Below are positions 44,484-53,364 of a stretch of DNA of 64,000 nt, one piece after another. The stretch is from positions 496,001 to 560,000 of the forward strand of contig NZ_JBNGOQ010000002.1 of the NCBI RefSeq assembly GCF_050589645.1, given 5' to 3'. Made by a program: the position numbers and the translations under genes. This DNA comes from JBNGOQ01 sp050589645 (lineage in GTDB: Bacteria; Bacteroidota; Bacteroidia; Flavobacteriales; Flavobacteriaceae). Each line of letters opens with the position of its first letter. The stretch's first letter is position 1. A model generated the notes under the pieces. That model searched no databases, was not told the origin of the DNA, and was given only the letters and a program-made list of their open reading frames with translations.

Positions 44484-44750
44484 GGCTTAAAAAGCGATAA
44501 GCATTGAGTACGGTGACAATCCTGTCATCGGATTAGAATATGTTCATGATCAATAGGTATAGTTTTTCCGGCTAACAAAACCAGATTTGATGGCATACTG
44601 AAGAGCACGCCGAAGCTTGTGCCTCAGCTAAAGCTATGGCGACATGCGGATAGCGTAGGAGGGAAGGAGGGGAGTGTAATGTAATGTAATGTGTGTGGAA
44701 TGGCTATACTACTACAATTTTTAATATCCTTGCAGTTTTTCGTAATGAAT
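44484..44750. repeat. intergenic region with R2 repeat
   Basis: Bases ~44600-44705 hold an R2 copy ('gccgaagcttgtgcctcagctaaagctatggcgacatgcggatagcgtaggagggaaggaggggagtgt') plus a short tandem array of AATGT (about four units, 44678-44692). No gene is seen. Confidence 0.6.
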
Positions 44751-44842
44751 TACTTGTTAAAATTTTGTACATTTAAACACTCCCAAGATTTCACCTTCTA
44801 TATTCTGCTTTCACCCTCTGGTACATAGAATACTATTGCATA
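44751..44842 (+). promoter_or_regulatory. shared upstream element R3, copy b
   Basis: 'acttgttaaaattttgtacatttaa' matches copy a closely. The following 'actcccaagatttcaccttctatattctgctttcaccctc' is a diverged form with the repeat TTTCACCYTC in place of TTTACTTCC. It lies just upstream of the DUF2971/PIN operon. Confidence 0.5.
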
Positions 44843-44891
44843 AACCTAATATGAAACAAATAAAACTATATAAAAGAAGTATAGAGCATTA

Positions 44892-45674
44892 ATGATCTAT
44901 ATCCAATCGTCACAGCAATTCCTTGTCAACATGGTTAGAAATCTTTTGAATATGACGGAGAAGCAAAAGGATAAAAACATTTATCGTGTTTTTTCCGTTG
45001 ATAGGCTCTTTGAAATTTTTAACTCAAAACAATTGACTCTTGTAAGGCCTAAACTATGGGATGATCCGTTTGAAAACGTAATCATGAATTCAACTGGAGA
45101 ATTAGAGTCAGGAGAGATATTCACGATTGATTCTAGAAATAATTTTTATGGACAATGTTGGACATACACAAATGAAAGTGATGCCATTTGGAGAATTTAT
45201 GCTCCAAACAAGGATGGAGTGAGAGTTCGGACTACACCCAGAAAGTTATTGAAATCATTATACGAGAGGTCAGATGAATTTAGAGATCTTCATTGTTTCA
45301 TTGGCAAAGTGGACTACTACAGCAAAAAGAGACTTAATGCTCTGCTCAGCAACTCAAAAACAATCTCATCTTGGCTCTTGGATTCTACAGGGGTGGGGCA
45401 AGCAATGACACTTTTATTTAAGAGATATGCATTCATGCATGAGAACGAAGTGAGAATATTGTACAATAGTAACGGGAAGGTTAAAAGTGACTTGTTCAAA
45501 TATTCTATTGACCCTATTGACCTAATTGAGGACATAGTTTTTGATCCTAGAATGGATTATAAAAAATTCAGGACCCATAAATCTGACCTTAAGAAACTAG
45601 GTTTTAAAGGACGTATCGTTAAATCGAATTTGTATACGGTTCCAAAGCTCAATTTCAAACTTGTAACTCAATAG
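44892..45674 (+). CDS. DUF2971-domain protein
   Basis: 260 residues; an internal start at 44952 (MTEKQKDKNIYRVFSVDRL) is equally plausible. 'FEIFNSKQLTLVRPKLWDDPFEN', 'CWTYTNESDAIWRIYAPNKDGVRVRT' and 'FKRYAFMHENEVRILY' follow the DUF2971 pattern (L....P..W.DPFE, W..Y....GV.I, K...F..E.E.R). The family is common in accessory and phage-defence regions; its activity is not established to my knowledge. It lies 8 bp upstream of the PIN-like gene, so the two form an operon. Confidence 0.75.
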   Translation: MIYIQSSQQFLVNMVRNLLNMTEKQKDKNIYRVFSVDRLFEIFNSKQLTLVRPKLWDDPFENVIMNSTGELESGEIFTIDSRNNFYGQCWTYTNESDAIWRIYAPNKDGVRVRTTPRKLLKSLYERSDEFRDLHCFIGKVDYYSKKRLNALLSNSKTISSWLLDSTGVGQAMTLLFKRYAFMHENEVRILYNSNGKVKSDLFKYSIDPIDLIEDIVFDPRMDYKKFRTHKSDLKKLGFKGRIVKSNLYTVPKLNFKLVTQ

Positions 45675-45682
45675 TTGAAATC

Positions 45683-47080
45683 ATGATTTTCATCTATTTG
45701 GATTGGAATGTAATCTCTCAAATGAAGTCTGGTCATCATAAGCATCTTAGTGAATATCTTAGGCAACCGAACAGAATTGTCACGCTTTACTCAACTTCAC
45801 ATATTGGCGACTTATTTTCAAGCTACAAGGATGAATCTGACCAACTCAAAACCATAGAAGAAGACCTAGAATTCATTACTTCTGTAACTGATAATTGTTG
45901 CTTATCAAATAATGGTAAAGAGGTTAGGTTGGGTTATGATGATCCAAAAAGATTGTTTGATCAAAGGGTTGATCAAAAGGATTTATTTGAAAACTTCAGT
46001 CTTGACAAATTAGCAGAGATATTCGAAGGCGATCCTTTGACTTCATCATTAGGAAAAACATTTGTCAAACTGATTAAATCCATGCCCCTTGATAAGGCAT
46101 TTAAGGATGCTCTTTCTAATCCTGAAAGTGCAAATCAATTGAATAAAATATTCCCCGGACTTAAAGAAAACCCCACAATGGAAGGGTTCTTTTCGAGTTT
46201 TGGAAAAATGATTACCAACTTGAATCACAGCGAAGATTACAAAGGCCTAAGGGGAATGGTTCAGTCGGGATTAAAAATCAATCGAGACAAATTATTTGAC
46301 ACAAACAACCCGCATGAAAGCATAGACAAAGCGTATGAAAAATTAGGTATTGGTGATTTATCTTACAACCAACAAACGGATAAGAACGCTCCCAAATGGT
46401 TTAATGAGATTTCCAATGACTACATCATGTTAGATATGCACGGTTATCAGGAGGATCGTGTCAATACTCGGAAAGGAAGAAAAGAAACATTTTCTAACAC
46501 AACTGAAGACTCATTCCATGCAGGTTTCGGATCGACCTGTAACTTCTACATAATCAATGACAAGCGAGCTTATAAGAAGACTAATAAGGTTTATGAAAAG
46601 TTTGAGTTAGATACATTAGTTTTCAAACCACAAGAATTCATAACATATTACGATACGTATTTAGTTCCTCGGTCTTATGAATTTGATTTGCAAATCCCTT
46701 TCGAATATTTGAAGCTAGACGATTATATCGAAGAAAAAACAGAGTCAGAGATTCTTAGAACTTACCATGTTCCTCACTTTCTATTTGATTTCTTCAACAA
46801 GATGCTAGTTGTTGCAAACGAAGATGGGAAAATCGATATGATCGTCTTGAGTCAGATTGCGCCAACAAATAAAAGGATAACCTACTATTTTGAAATAGAA
46901 AGATTATCTCCAAAGCTATTTCAGGCTCTTGGTGAAGATGACGATGGATTAGGAGAGATTAAACAGCCTGAATTAGAACAAGAAGAGTGGCAAGGAAGAA
47001 AGTGGGAATTCGAAAGTATTTCCTTAAGGTTTATTAGAACCCAAGGAATTTATCAGCTTTATTATGACTTCAAAGACTAA
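45683..47080 (+). CDS. PIN-like nuclease-domain protein
   Basis: 465 residues, soluble. The N-terminal 'MIFIYLDWNVISQMK' provides the first PIN-type acidic residue (Asp7), and 'TLYSTSHIGDLFSSY' follows. Further on, 'DSFHAGFGSTCNFYIINDKRAYKKTNKVYEKFELDTLVFKPQEFI' has the Asp/His and 'NDKR' arrangement of PIN-like RNases; between them is a long helical insertion (~60-260). A C-terminal domain (~345-465) is unassigned. It forms an operon with the DUF2971 gene. A toxin- or defence-type RNase with DUF2971 as sensor or regulator is inference. Confidence 0.65.
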   Translation: MIFIYLDWNVISQMKSGHHKHLSEYLRQPNRIVTLYSTSHIGDLFSSYKDESDQLKTIEEDLEFITSVTDNCCLSNNGKEVRLGYDDPKRLFDQRVDQKDLFENFSLDKLAEIFEGDPLTSSLGKTFVKLIKSMPLDKAFKDALSNPESANQLNKIFPGLKENPTMEGFFSSFGKMITNLNHSEDYKGLRGMVQSGLKINRDKLFDTNNPHESIDKAYEKLGIGDLSYNQQTDKNAPKWFNEISNDYIMLDMHGYQEDRVNTRKGRKETFSNTTEDSFHAGFGSTCNFYIINDKRAYKKTNKVYEKFELDTLVFKPQEFITYYDTYLVPRSYEFDLQIPFEYLKLDDYIEEKTESEILRTYHVPHFLFDFFNKMLVVANEDGKIDMIVLSQIAPTNKRITYYFEIERLSPKLFQALGEDDDGLGEIKQPELEQEEWQGRKWEFESISLRFIRTQGIYQLYYDFKD

Positions 47081-47105
47081 AAAAGTTTTAAAAAATAATA
47101 AAGAA

Positions 47106-47145
47106 ATATTGATTATTGATGATCAATATCTGATTGTTGTGTACA
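47106..47145 (+). promoter_or_regulatory. array leader 2: palindrome plus first GTT box
   Basis: Palindrome ATATTGAT...ATCAATAT (47106-47129), then 6 bp (CTGATT), then GTTGTGTACA (47136-47145), the perfect complement of TGTACACAAC at 47895-47904 behind the HNH gene. Same arrangement as at 33151-33187, 60605-60642 and 61902-61936. Confidence 0.6.
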
Positions 47146-47162
47146 ATTAAAAAAACATAAAC

Positions 47163-47891
47163 TTGAGAGAAAATCTAATTGTTGGGGATAGATTTGAAGG
47201 AGTCCTTTTAGAAACCATTCGTGCGAAAGGTTCTTCAAGACCCAGAGTTCGACCTTTGGAATATTTCGACCAAGAAATAAGAGTTGAGTTTCCGAGGCAC
47301 TTAAGAGAAGAAAATCCTCTTGGGACTCGATTCAGAGCTGATGTAAAAGTCTCTCAGAAGACGAAAAATGGTCAACCTTGGGGTAATCCTTACCTAGTCG
47401 CAACTGACAGTAGTATAAAGAAGCTGGACTTTAAACCAAAAAAATCCTTAAAAGCAATAAATCTACACACCGTTAGTGACAGGGCTTATGAATATATCGA
47501 GAAAGAATTCAAAACGGAACCGACATCCATAAATTTTTTGGATTTCAGGGAAAAAGCATATCAAAACGCGAATGTTAGTCCTGAAAGGCTGGAATCGACT
47601 TATAATTCCACCAAACGGTCGGATATTATTAAAACATACGCTCTTTCTAGAGCAAATGGTAAATGTGAATCCTGTGATGATGACGCACCATTTTTAAAAA
47701 GAAATGGAGAGCCTTATCTAGAGGTACATCATTTAGTCGAGCTAGGTAGCGGAGGGAGTGATTCACCAAAAAATGTCGCAGCTATTTGTCCGAATTGTCA
47801 TGCAAGAGTAACACATGGACAAGATGCAACTGAATTTAATGATAGACTAAAAAATAAAATAGTCGAATTTGAGGACCAGTTGACGGAATAA
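47163..47891 (+). CDS. HNH endonuclease (McrA-like)
   Basis: 242 residues with a TTG start at 47163. The N-terminal ~100 residues are beta-rich and unassigned. The C-terminal HNH domain (~165-225) has 'CESCDDDAPF...EVHHLVELGSGGSDSPKNVAAICPNCHARVTHG': two CxxC zinc pairs and the catalytic HH...N...H. This form is typical of McrA-type restriction nucleases. It is the sole gene of a cassette bounded by the 10-bp perfect inverted repeats GTTGTGTACA and TGTACACAAC. A restriction role against modified phage DNA is inferred. Confidence 0.85.
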   Translation: MRENLIVGDRFEGVLLETIRAKGSSRPRVRPLEYFDQEIRVEFPRHLREENPLGTRFRADVKVSQKTKNGQPWGNPYLVATDSSIKKLDFKPKKSLKAINLHTVSDRAYEYIEKEFKTEPTSINFLDFREKAYQNANVSPERLESTYNSTKRSDIIKTYALSRANGKCESCDDDAPFLKRNGEPYLEVHHLVELGSGGSDSPKNVAAICPNCHARVTHGQDATEFNDRLKNKIVEFEDQLTE

Positions 47892-47894
47892 AAC

Positions 47895-48041
47895 TGTACA
47901 CAACAATATCTATAATTCATTGCAATACTAATTGGTTAAGGGGAATATCTTTTCTTACATCTACTTCAATAACAGGCAAAAAACAAGAAGGTTACAAAAC
48001 TGCCTATTCGCAACGAAATCATAGCCGAGACAGTTATGTGC
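47895..48041. repeat. attC-like junction D (HNH to SIR2)
   Basis: Boxes TGTACACAAC (47895-47904) and GTTATGTGC (48033-48041). Arms 'CTATAATTCATTGCAATA' and 'TATTCGCAACGAAATCATAG' pair imperfectly, with spacers AATAT and CCGAGACA next to the boxes. Eighteen bases of the right arm (48012-48029) are identical to the half junction at 28506-28523. Confidence 0.65.
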
Positions 48042-48082
48042 AAGACGATATAATTGTTTAGCTTAGTAGAAAAGAAATTTGA

Positions 48083-49444
48083 ATGTCAAATTATTCGAAG
48101 TATAAAGAAGAGATTTCTGAGGATTTGCAGTCATGTTTAGAAACGATGGCATGCCAACCAATTATTTTTTGCGGAAGTGGGATGTCGCAAAGATATTTCA
48201 ATGCACCTAATTGGAGTAACTTATTAAAACAATTGTCAGATGAGAATCCTAGGTCCAAAGATTTTGCATATTATCGTCAGGTACATGGGGACAAATACCC
48301 TGAAATTGGCACCACTTTATGTGATGATTACCGAGAATGGGCATGGAATGAGGGAAAGAATAATTTTGATCCTGAACTTTTTTCAGAGTATCATAATTCT
48401 GACATTTTCCTTAAAACGCAGATTGCAAAAATACTTAAAGGTTCAACACCAAAAAAACTAAAAGAAATTTCTCCGAAGGAGTTACGAAGTGAAATGAAAT
48501 CACTGATATCTGTCCGTCCTCATTCCATAATAACAACAAACTACGACAAATTTCTTGAACTACTCTTTAACGATTATAGCCCTATTATAGGGGAAGAATT
48601 ATTAAGTAGTAATTATTCAAGTATAGGCGAGATTTTTAAAATTCATGGTTGCGTATCAGATCCAAAATCAATAGTAATTAATAAAAATGACTACGATATT
48701 TTTACTACCAAGAAAAAGTATCTTACTGCGAAATTGTTAACTTACTTTTTGGAACACCCTGTGATTATCATGGGCTATAGTGCAACTGACCCGAACGTTC
48801 AGGCAATATTATCCGATATAGATGAAATATTGGCTTCAAAAAATAAATTGGTAAATAATATTTACTTAGTAACATACCAGCCTGAGATTGATCCAGATGA
48901 AAATTTTGCCAAAGAAAAATTAATACGACTTGAAGGTGGTAAAAGCATAAGAGTAAAGAATATAGTGGCGAACAAATATGAATGGATTTTTAACTCATTG
49001 GTAAATGAAAATGCAGTTGAGAGAGTCAATCCTAAACTATTAAGGGCGCTACTTGCTAGGACATACGAACTTGTCCGAAAAGATATTCCAAGTAGAAAAA
49101 TCGATATTGATTATGATATTCTTGAACATGCCCTAAGTATTGATGGGGAAATCAAGTCCATTTTTGGAATAACTAGGGTTTCGGAATCGACAGGAGTAAA
49201 CATTCAATATCCCTTTTCACTTACCCGAGTTGCTAAGGAGCTCGGTTATGACTATTGGTCTCACGCCGATGTCCTAATAAAAAAAATTAAGGAGGATAAA
49301 GGTGTGGACATAAAAACGAGTGATAATAAATATCATATTAAAATACCTACTGGTACAACTAGTTTTTCTAGAAAGTACTCTTTACCCTTAGTCGATTTAC
49401 TCGAAAAAGTTAAAAATGGCGAAGAGTACAATGTTGAAGTTTAA
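48083..49444 (+). CDS. SIR2-family defence-type NADase
   Basis: 453 residues. SIR2-like domain ~20-300: 'IIFCGSGMSQRYFNAPNWSNLLKQL' (nucleotide loop), 'HSIITTNYDKFLEL' (catalytic Asn-Tyr-Asp), 'IFKIHGCVSDP' (active-site His) and 'HPVIIMGYSATDPNVQAIL'. This is the defence SIR2_2 subtype, which degrades NAD+ in abortive-infection systems such as ThsA, DSR and Avs-type proteins. The C-terminal ~150 residues are unassigned. No partner gene adjoins it, so it may act alone. Its cassette boxes are GTTATGTGC and GCATATAAC (8 of 9 complementary). Confidence 0.85.
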   Translation: MSNYSKYKEEISEDLQSCLETMACQPIIFCGSGMSQRYFNAPNWSNLLKQLSDENPRSKDFAYYRQVHGDKYPEIGTTLCDDYREWAWNEGKNNFDPELFSEYHNSDIFLKTQIAKILKGSTPKKLKEISPKELRSEMKSLISVRPHSIITTNYDKFLELLFNDYSPIIGEELLSSNYSSIGEIFKIHGCVSDPKSIVINKNDYDIFTTKKKYLTAKLLTYFLEHPVIIMGYSATDPNVQAILSDIDEILASKNKLVNNIYLVTYQPEIDPDENFAKEKLIRLEGGKSIRVKNIVANKYEWIFNSLVNENAVERVNPKLLRALLARTYELVRKDIPSRKIDIDYDILEHALSIDGEIKSIFGITRVSESTGVNIQYPFSLTRVAKELGYDYWSHADVLIKKIKEDKGVDIKTSDNKYHIKIPTGTTSFSRKYSLPLVDLLEKVKNGEEYNVEV

Positions 49445-49452
49445 AAAGTCCA

Positions 49453-49516
49453 GCATATAACACTGTACATAGCAAATTGGGCTTTTGGGCGATTAGCAAA
49501 GTTCAGTGTTATTTAC
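49453..49516. repeat. attC-like junction E (short)
   Basis: Boxes GCATATAAC (49453-49461) and GTTATTTAC (49508-49516), with AACACTG and CAGTGTT pairing next to them and 'GCAAATTGGGC' / 'GCGATTAGC' inside. At ~64 bp it is the shortest junction. No cassette gene follows, so it would be the end of the array. Confidence 0.5.
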
Positions 49517-49523
49517 AAACACT

Positions 49524-49546
49524 GCCAAATCGTTGATTTGGCTTTT
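49524..49546 (+). terminator. intrinsic terminator after SIR2 gene
   Basis: Perfect stem GCCAAATC-gtt-GATTTGGC followed by TTTT, 80 bp after the SIR2 stop. Confidence 0.7.
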
Positions 49547-49591
49547 AAGAATAAATAAAATAAAAACAAAATACAACGTTTTGGCTCAGTG

Positions 49592-49738
49592 CAAACCCCA
49601 TAATTGTGCATTGCTAATTGTTCCCTGTTCATTGTAAACACCCTCATTTCCCCTCCAATTTTCCCACCTATTCCGCTATACGCCCAGTTGTTACATGGGT
49701 TTTTCTTTCCAATCATTTTATCCGCAGTTTTATGGGAT
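49592..49738 (+). repeat. dispersed element R1, copy c
   Basis: Closely matches copy a (4809-4954), including 'attgctaattgttccctgt', 'attgtaaacaccctc', CCCAGTTGTTACATGGG (49683-49699) and 'atccgcagttttatg'. It lies ~90 bp upstream of the large BspA-like gene. The length of identity suggests a mobile or regulatory unit rather than a simple promoter. Confidence 0.7.
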
Positions 49739-49825
49739 TTAACGGGGGCTTACCTCAAAAGGAAGGTAAACCTGTGAACAGGCTTACGAGGCCTCCGGTC
49801 AAAACTAACCTCAAACCACCATATC

Positions 49826-52800
49826 ATGACAAAACCACTGCTTAGTTTCCTCCTTTTTTTGACCGTGCTTATCAGCCTTAAAGGGTTTGCCCAAACAAAC
49901 GCGTTTGTATCTATTTGGCAAACCAACTTGCCCAATGAACGGATTACCGTCCCCACCACGGGTATGGGGTACAATTATACCGTAGACTGGGGCGATGGCA
50001 CCACCACTACGGGTCACACGGGCAACGCCTCCCACACCTATACTAGGGCAGGAGAACATACGGTGACCATAACCGATAGCTTTCCACGAATCTATTTTAA
50101 TGGTACGGGCGACAAGGACAAAATCCTGGCTATTACCCAATGGGGGACCAACCGCTGGACGTCTATGGAGAGGGCTTTTGTAGGTTGTGGCAACCTCCGT
50201 ATTTCGGCCACTGATGCGCCCAACCTTTCCGGGGTGACCAGCATGCATTATATGTTCGCCTGGGCCTCGGCCATAAACGACCCCATAGGGCAATGGGATA
50301 CAAGTACTGTCACAGATATGGGAGGTATGTTCTTGAGAGCATTTAACTTTAACCAGGACATTGGCAATTGGAACGTAAGCGCGGTTACAGATATGAGTTA
50401 TATGTTCTATAATGCAACCAACTTTAACCAGGACATTGGCAACTGGGACGTAAGTGCAGTCACCAATATGGGCTCGATGTTCGGGGCTGCCACCAACTTT
50501 GATCAAAACATTGGTAATTGGAACGTAAGTACGGTCACCAATATGGCATATATGTTTGTGAGAGCCTCTAGCTTTAACAAGGACATTGGCAGCTGGAATG
50601 TAGGTGCGGTCACCGATATGAGTTCCATGTTTTATGATGCTGCCCGGTTTAACCAGGATATTGGCAATTGGGACGTAAGTGCGGTCACCAGCATGTATGC
50701 TATGTTCTATCGGGCATCTGACTTTGACCAGAACATCGGCAATTGGGATGTCAGTGGGGTCACCAATATGCTAAATATGTTTAACGGTACCCTGTCCATT
50801 TCCAACTATGATGCCCTCCTTAGCGGTTGGAGCTCACGGACGCTGCAACGATATGTTTACTTTAATGCCGGTAACAGTAAATATTGTAACGGCGAAGCCG
50901 CCAGAAATACGTTGATAAACGCCTATGCTTGGACAGTTATCGATGATGGCAAAGATTGTACCGATGCTTTTATCACCACCTGGCGGACCACCACGCCCAA
51001 CGAGCAGATTACCATCCCCACTGAAGGCACCGGATATAACTACACGGTAAACTGGGGCGACGGCACCACTACTACAGGTCACACGGGCAACGCCTCCCAC
51101 ACCTATACTACAGCAGGATTATATACGGTGACCCTTATCGGTACTTTTCCCCGGATCTATTTTAACAATGAGGGCGACAAGGACAAGATCATAGCCGTGA
51201 CCCAATGGGGCACCAACCCCTGGGCCTCCATGGAAAGTGCATTTCACGGTTGTAGCAATCTCCGTATTACGGCCTCGGACGCACCCGATCTGTCCGAAGT
51301 GGCCAGCATGTACCGCATGTTTGCTGGTGCCTCAGACATGAACGACCCCATAGGTCATTGGGATGTAAGTAACATAACCAACATGAGCTATATGTTCTGG
51401 AGAGCCACCAATTTTAACCAGGACATTGGAAATTGGGATGTAAGCAATGTCGCCCATATGAACTTTATGTTCCATCTTGCCACCAGCTTTAACCAAAACA
51501 TAGGCAACTGGAACGTAAGTACGGTCACCAATATGGGCAATATGTTTTATGGCGCCACTAGCTTTGACCAGGACATTGGCAGTTGGAATGTAAGCAATGT
51601 CACTGACATGGGAAGTATGTTTTGGGCGGCAACCCATTTTAACCAGGACATCAGCAGTTGGAACGTAAGTGCGGTCACCAATATGGGTAGAATGTTTTGG
51701 TATGCTATCAACTTTGACCAGGACATTGGGAACTGGAACGTAGGTGCGGTTACAAATATGCCTTATATGTTCTATGGTGCCACCAGTTTTAACAAGAACA
51801 TTGGCAATTGGAACGTAAGTGCGGTCACCCATATGGAATATATGTTCTATAATGCCACCAGCTTTGACCAGGATGTCGGGAACTGGGACGTAAGCAACGT
51901 CACTGATATGTACGCCATGTTCCAGAATGCCACTAGCTTTAACCAAGCCATTGGCAATTGGAATGTTAGTAGCGTTACGAATATGAGGGGGATGTTCAGG
52001 AACGCCTCCAGCTTTGACCAGAACCTAGGAAATTGGGATGTAAGCTCGGTTACGGATATGCGTGATATGTTTTTGGGCATCGACTTGTCCATCCCTAACT
52101 ATGATGCCCTGCTTATGGGGTGGAGTGCACGGACCTTGCGACCAAATGTTAATTTCAATGCCGGCGGCAGCCAATATTGCAATGGTGAAACCGCCAGAAA
52201 TACCCTGGTAAACACCTATAACTGGACGATTATCGATGGCGGCCGGTATTGTGCGGATGAATTTATCACCACTTGGCGGACCACCACACCCAACGAGCAG
52301 ATTACCATCCCTACTGCCGGTACCGGATATAACTACACGGTAAACTGGGGAGACGGTACCACCACCACTGGCCATACAGGCAATGCTTCGCACAACTATG
52401 TAACAGCAGGAGAATATAGTGTGACCATCACCGGTAGCTTTCCGCGCATCAATTTTTTTAATGACACGGAAAACAGAAGCAAGATTACGGCCATTACCCA
52501 ATGGGGCACCAATCCCTGGACATCCATGGCGGACTCTTTTACGGGCTGTAACAACCTTCGCATTACGACCACAGATGCACCCGACCTGTCTGGTGTGACC
52601 AGTACGTACCGCATGTTTGCTGGGGCCATAGTCATGAATGACCCCGTAGGCCATTGGGATGTAAGCGCTGTTACGAATATGGAAAATACGTTCCTGGCCG
52701 CATCCAATTTTAATCAGGACATTGGTAGTTGGAACGTGGCCAACGTCACAAATATGAAAGGGATGTTCAGTTTTGCCTCCAAATTCGACCAGGACATCAG

Positions 52801-53338
52801 TGATTGGAACGTAAGCAAGGTTACCAATATGAACCGGATGTTCGCTAATGCATCCGTCTTCAATCAGGATATTGGTAGCTGGGAGGTAAGTGCAGTCACC
52901 GATATGGGATGGATGTTTCAAAATGCATCCAATTTTAACCGGAACATCGGTAATTGGAATGTGGACAACGTAACGGACATGAGCTACATGTTCAGGGATG
53001 CGACCAGCTTTGACCAGGACATTGGAAACTGGAACACGGGCGCCGTTACAAATATGGAACAGATGTTCTACATGGCCACTAGCTTTGATAGGAACATCGG
53101 CAATTGGAATGTAACCAGCGTTGCCAGTATGGATTTTATGTTCTTGGGGGTTACCTTGTCCACGCCCAACTACAATGCACTGCTTACGGGGTGGGAAGCG
53201 CAGGCAGTACAAAATAATGTTACTTTTCACGGAGGCAATTCCAGTTACAGTCCGGGAAGCGCTGCAGCCGCACGGGCAAGGTTAATCAATAACTACAACT
53301 GGACCATTACCGATGGAGGCCCTATCAGGGATAGATAG
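49826..53338 (+). CDS. giant BspA-like (DUF285) repeat surface protein
   Basis: 1170 residues with signal peptide MTKPLLSFLLFLTVLISLKGFAQ. It has three tandem super-blocks (~25-375, ~380-805, ~810-1165). Each opens with a PKD-like segment ('YNYTVNWGDGTTTTGHTGNASHTY...'), then 'AITQWGTN', then a run of ~25-residue DUF285 units of the form 'FNQDIGNWNVSAVTDMSYMFYNATN', and closes with 'LSIPNYDALLxGWxxRTL...NWTIIDGG'. I count about 8, 12 and 9 units by eye. Such proteins act as surface adhesins or binding scaffolds. No T9SS sorting domain is visible at the end ('TDGGPIRDR'), so its anchoring is unclear. Confidence 0.85.
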   Translation: MTKPLLSFLLFLTVLISLKGFAQTNAFVSIWQTNLPNERITVPTTGMGYNYTVDWGDGTTTTGHTGNASHTYTRAGEHTVTITDSFPRIYFNGTGDKDKILAITQWGTNRWTSMERAFVGCGNLRISATDAPNLSGVTSMHYMFAWASAINDPIGQWDTSTVTDMGGMFLRAFNFNQDIGNWNVSAVTDMSYMFYNATNFNQDIGNWDVSAVTNMGSMFGAATNFDQNIGNWNVSTVTNMAYMFVRASSFNKDIGSWNVGAVTDMSSMFYDAARFNQDIGNWDVSAVTSMYAMFYRASDFDQNIGNWDVSGVTNMLNMFNGTLSISNYDALLSGWSSRTLQRYVYFNAGNSKYCNGEAARNTLINAYAWTVIDDGKDCTDAFITTWRTTTPNEQITIPTEGTGYNYTVNWGDGTTTTGHTGNASHTYTTAGLYTVTLIGTFPRIYFNNEGDKDKIIAVTQWGTNPWASMESAFHGCSNLRITASDAPDLSEVASMYRMFAGASDMNDPIGHWDVSNITNMSYMFWRATNFNQDIGNWDVSNVAHMNFMFHLATSFNQNIGNWNVSTVTNMGNMFYGATSFDQDIGSWNVSNVTDMGSMFWAATHFNQDISSWNVSAVTNMGRMFWYAINFDQDIGNWNVGAVTNMPYMFYGATSFNKNIGNWNVSAVTHMEYMFYNATSFDQDVGNWDVSNVTDMYAMFQNATSFNQAIGNWNVSSVTNMRGMFRNASSFDQNLGNWDVSSVTDMRDMFLGIDLSIPNYDALLMGWSARTLRPNVNFNAGGSQYCNGETARNTLVNTYNWTIIDGGRYCADEFITTWRTTTPNEQITIPTAGTGYNYTVNWGDGTTTTGHTGNASHNYVTAGEYSVTITGSFPRINFFNDTENRSKITAITQWGTNPWTSMADSFTGCNNLRITTTDAPDLSGVTSTYRMFAGAIVMNDPVGHWDVSAVTNMENTFLAASNFNQDIGSWNVANVTNMKGMFSFASKFDQDISDWNVSKVTNMNRMFANASVFNQDIGSWEVSAVTDMGWMFQNASNFNRNIGNWNVDNVTDMSYMFRDATSFDQDIGNWNTGAVTNMEQMFYMATSFDRNIGNWNVTSVASMDFMFLGVTLSTPNYNALLTGWEAQAVQNNVTFHGGNSSYSPGSAAAARARLINNYNWTITDGGPIRDR

Positions 53339-53364
53339 GGGAGTCGTTATATAGAGGGTAAGTA

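Noticed and set aside
49811..53230. Several long minus-strand open frames opposite the BspA-like gene
   Set aside because: They exist only because the repeated plus-strand sequence lacks stops in the antisense frame; they have no start signals or recognisable domains.
49826..53338. Regularly spaced ~75-bp repeats that could suggest a CRISPR-like array
   Set aside because: The repeats are in frame, diverged and encode DUF285 protein units; there are no identical repeats with unique spacers and no cas genes.
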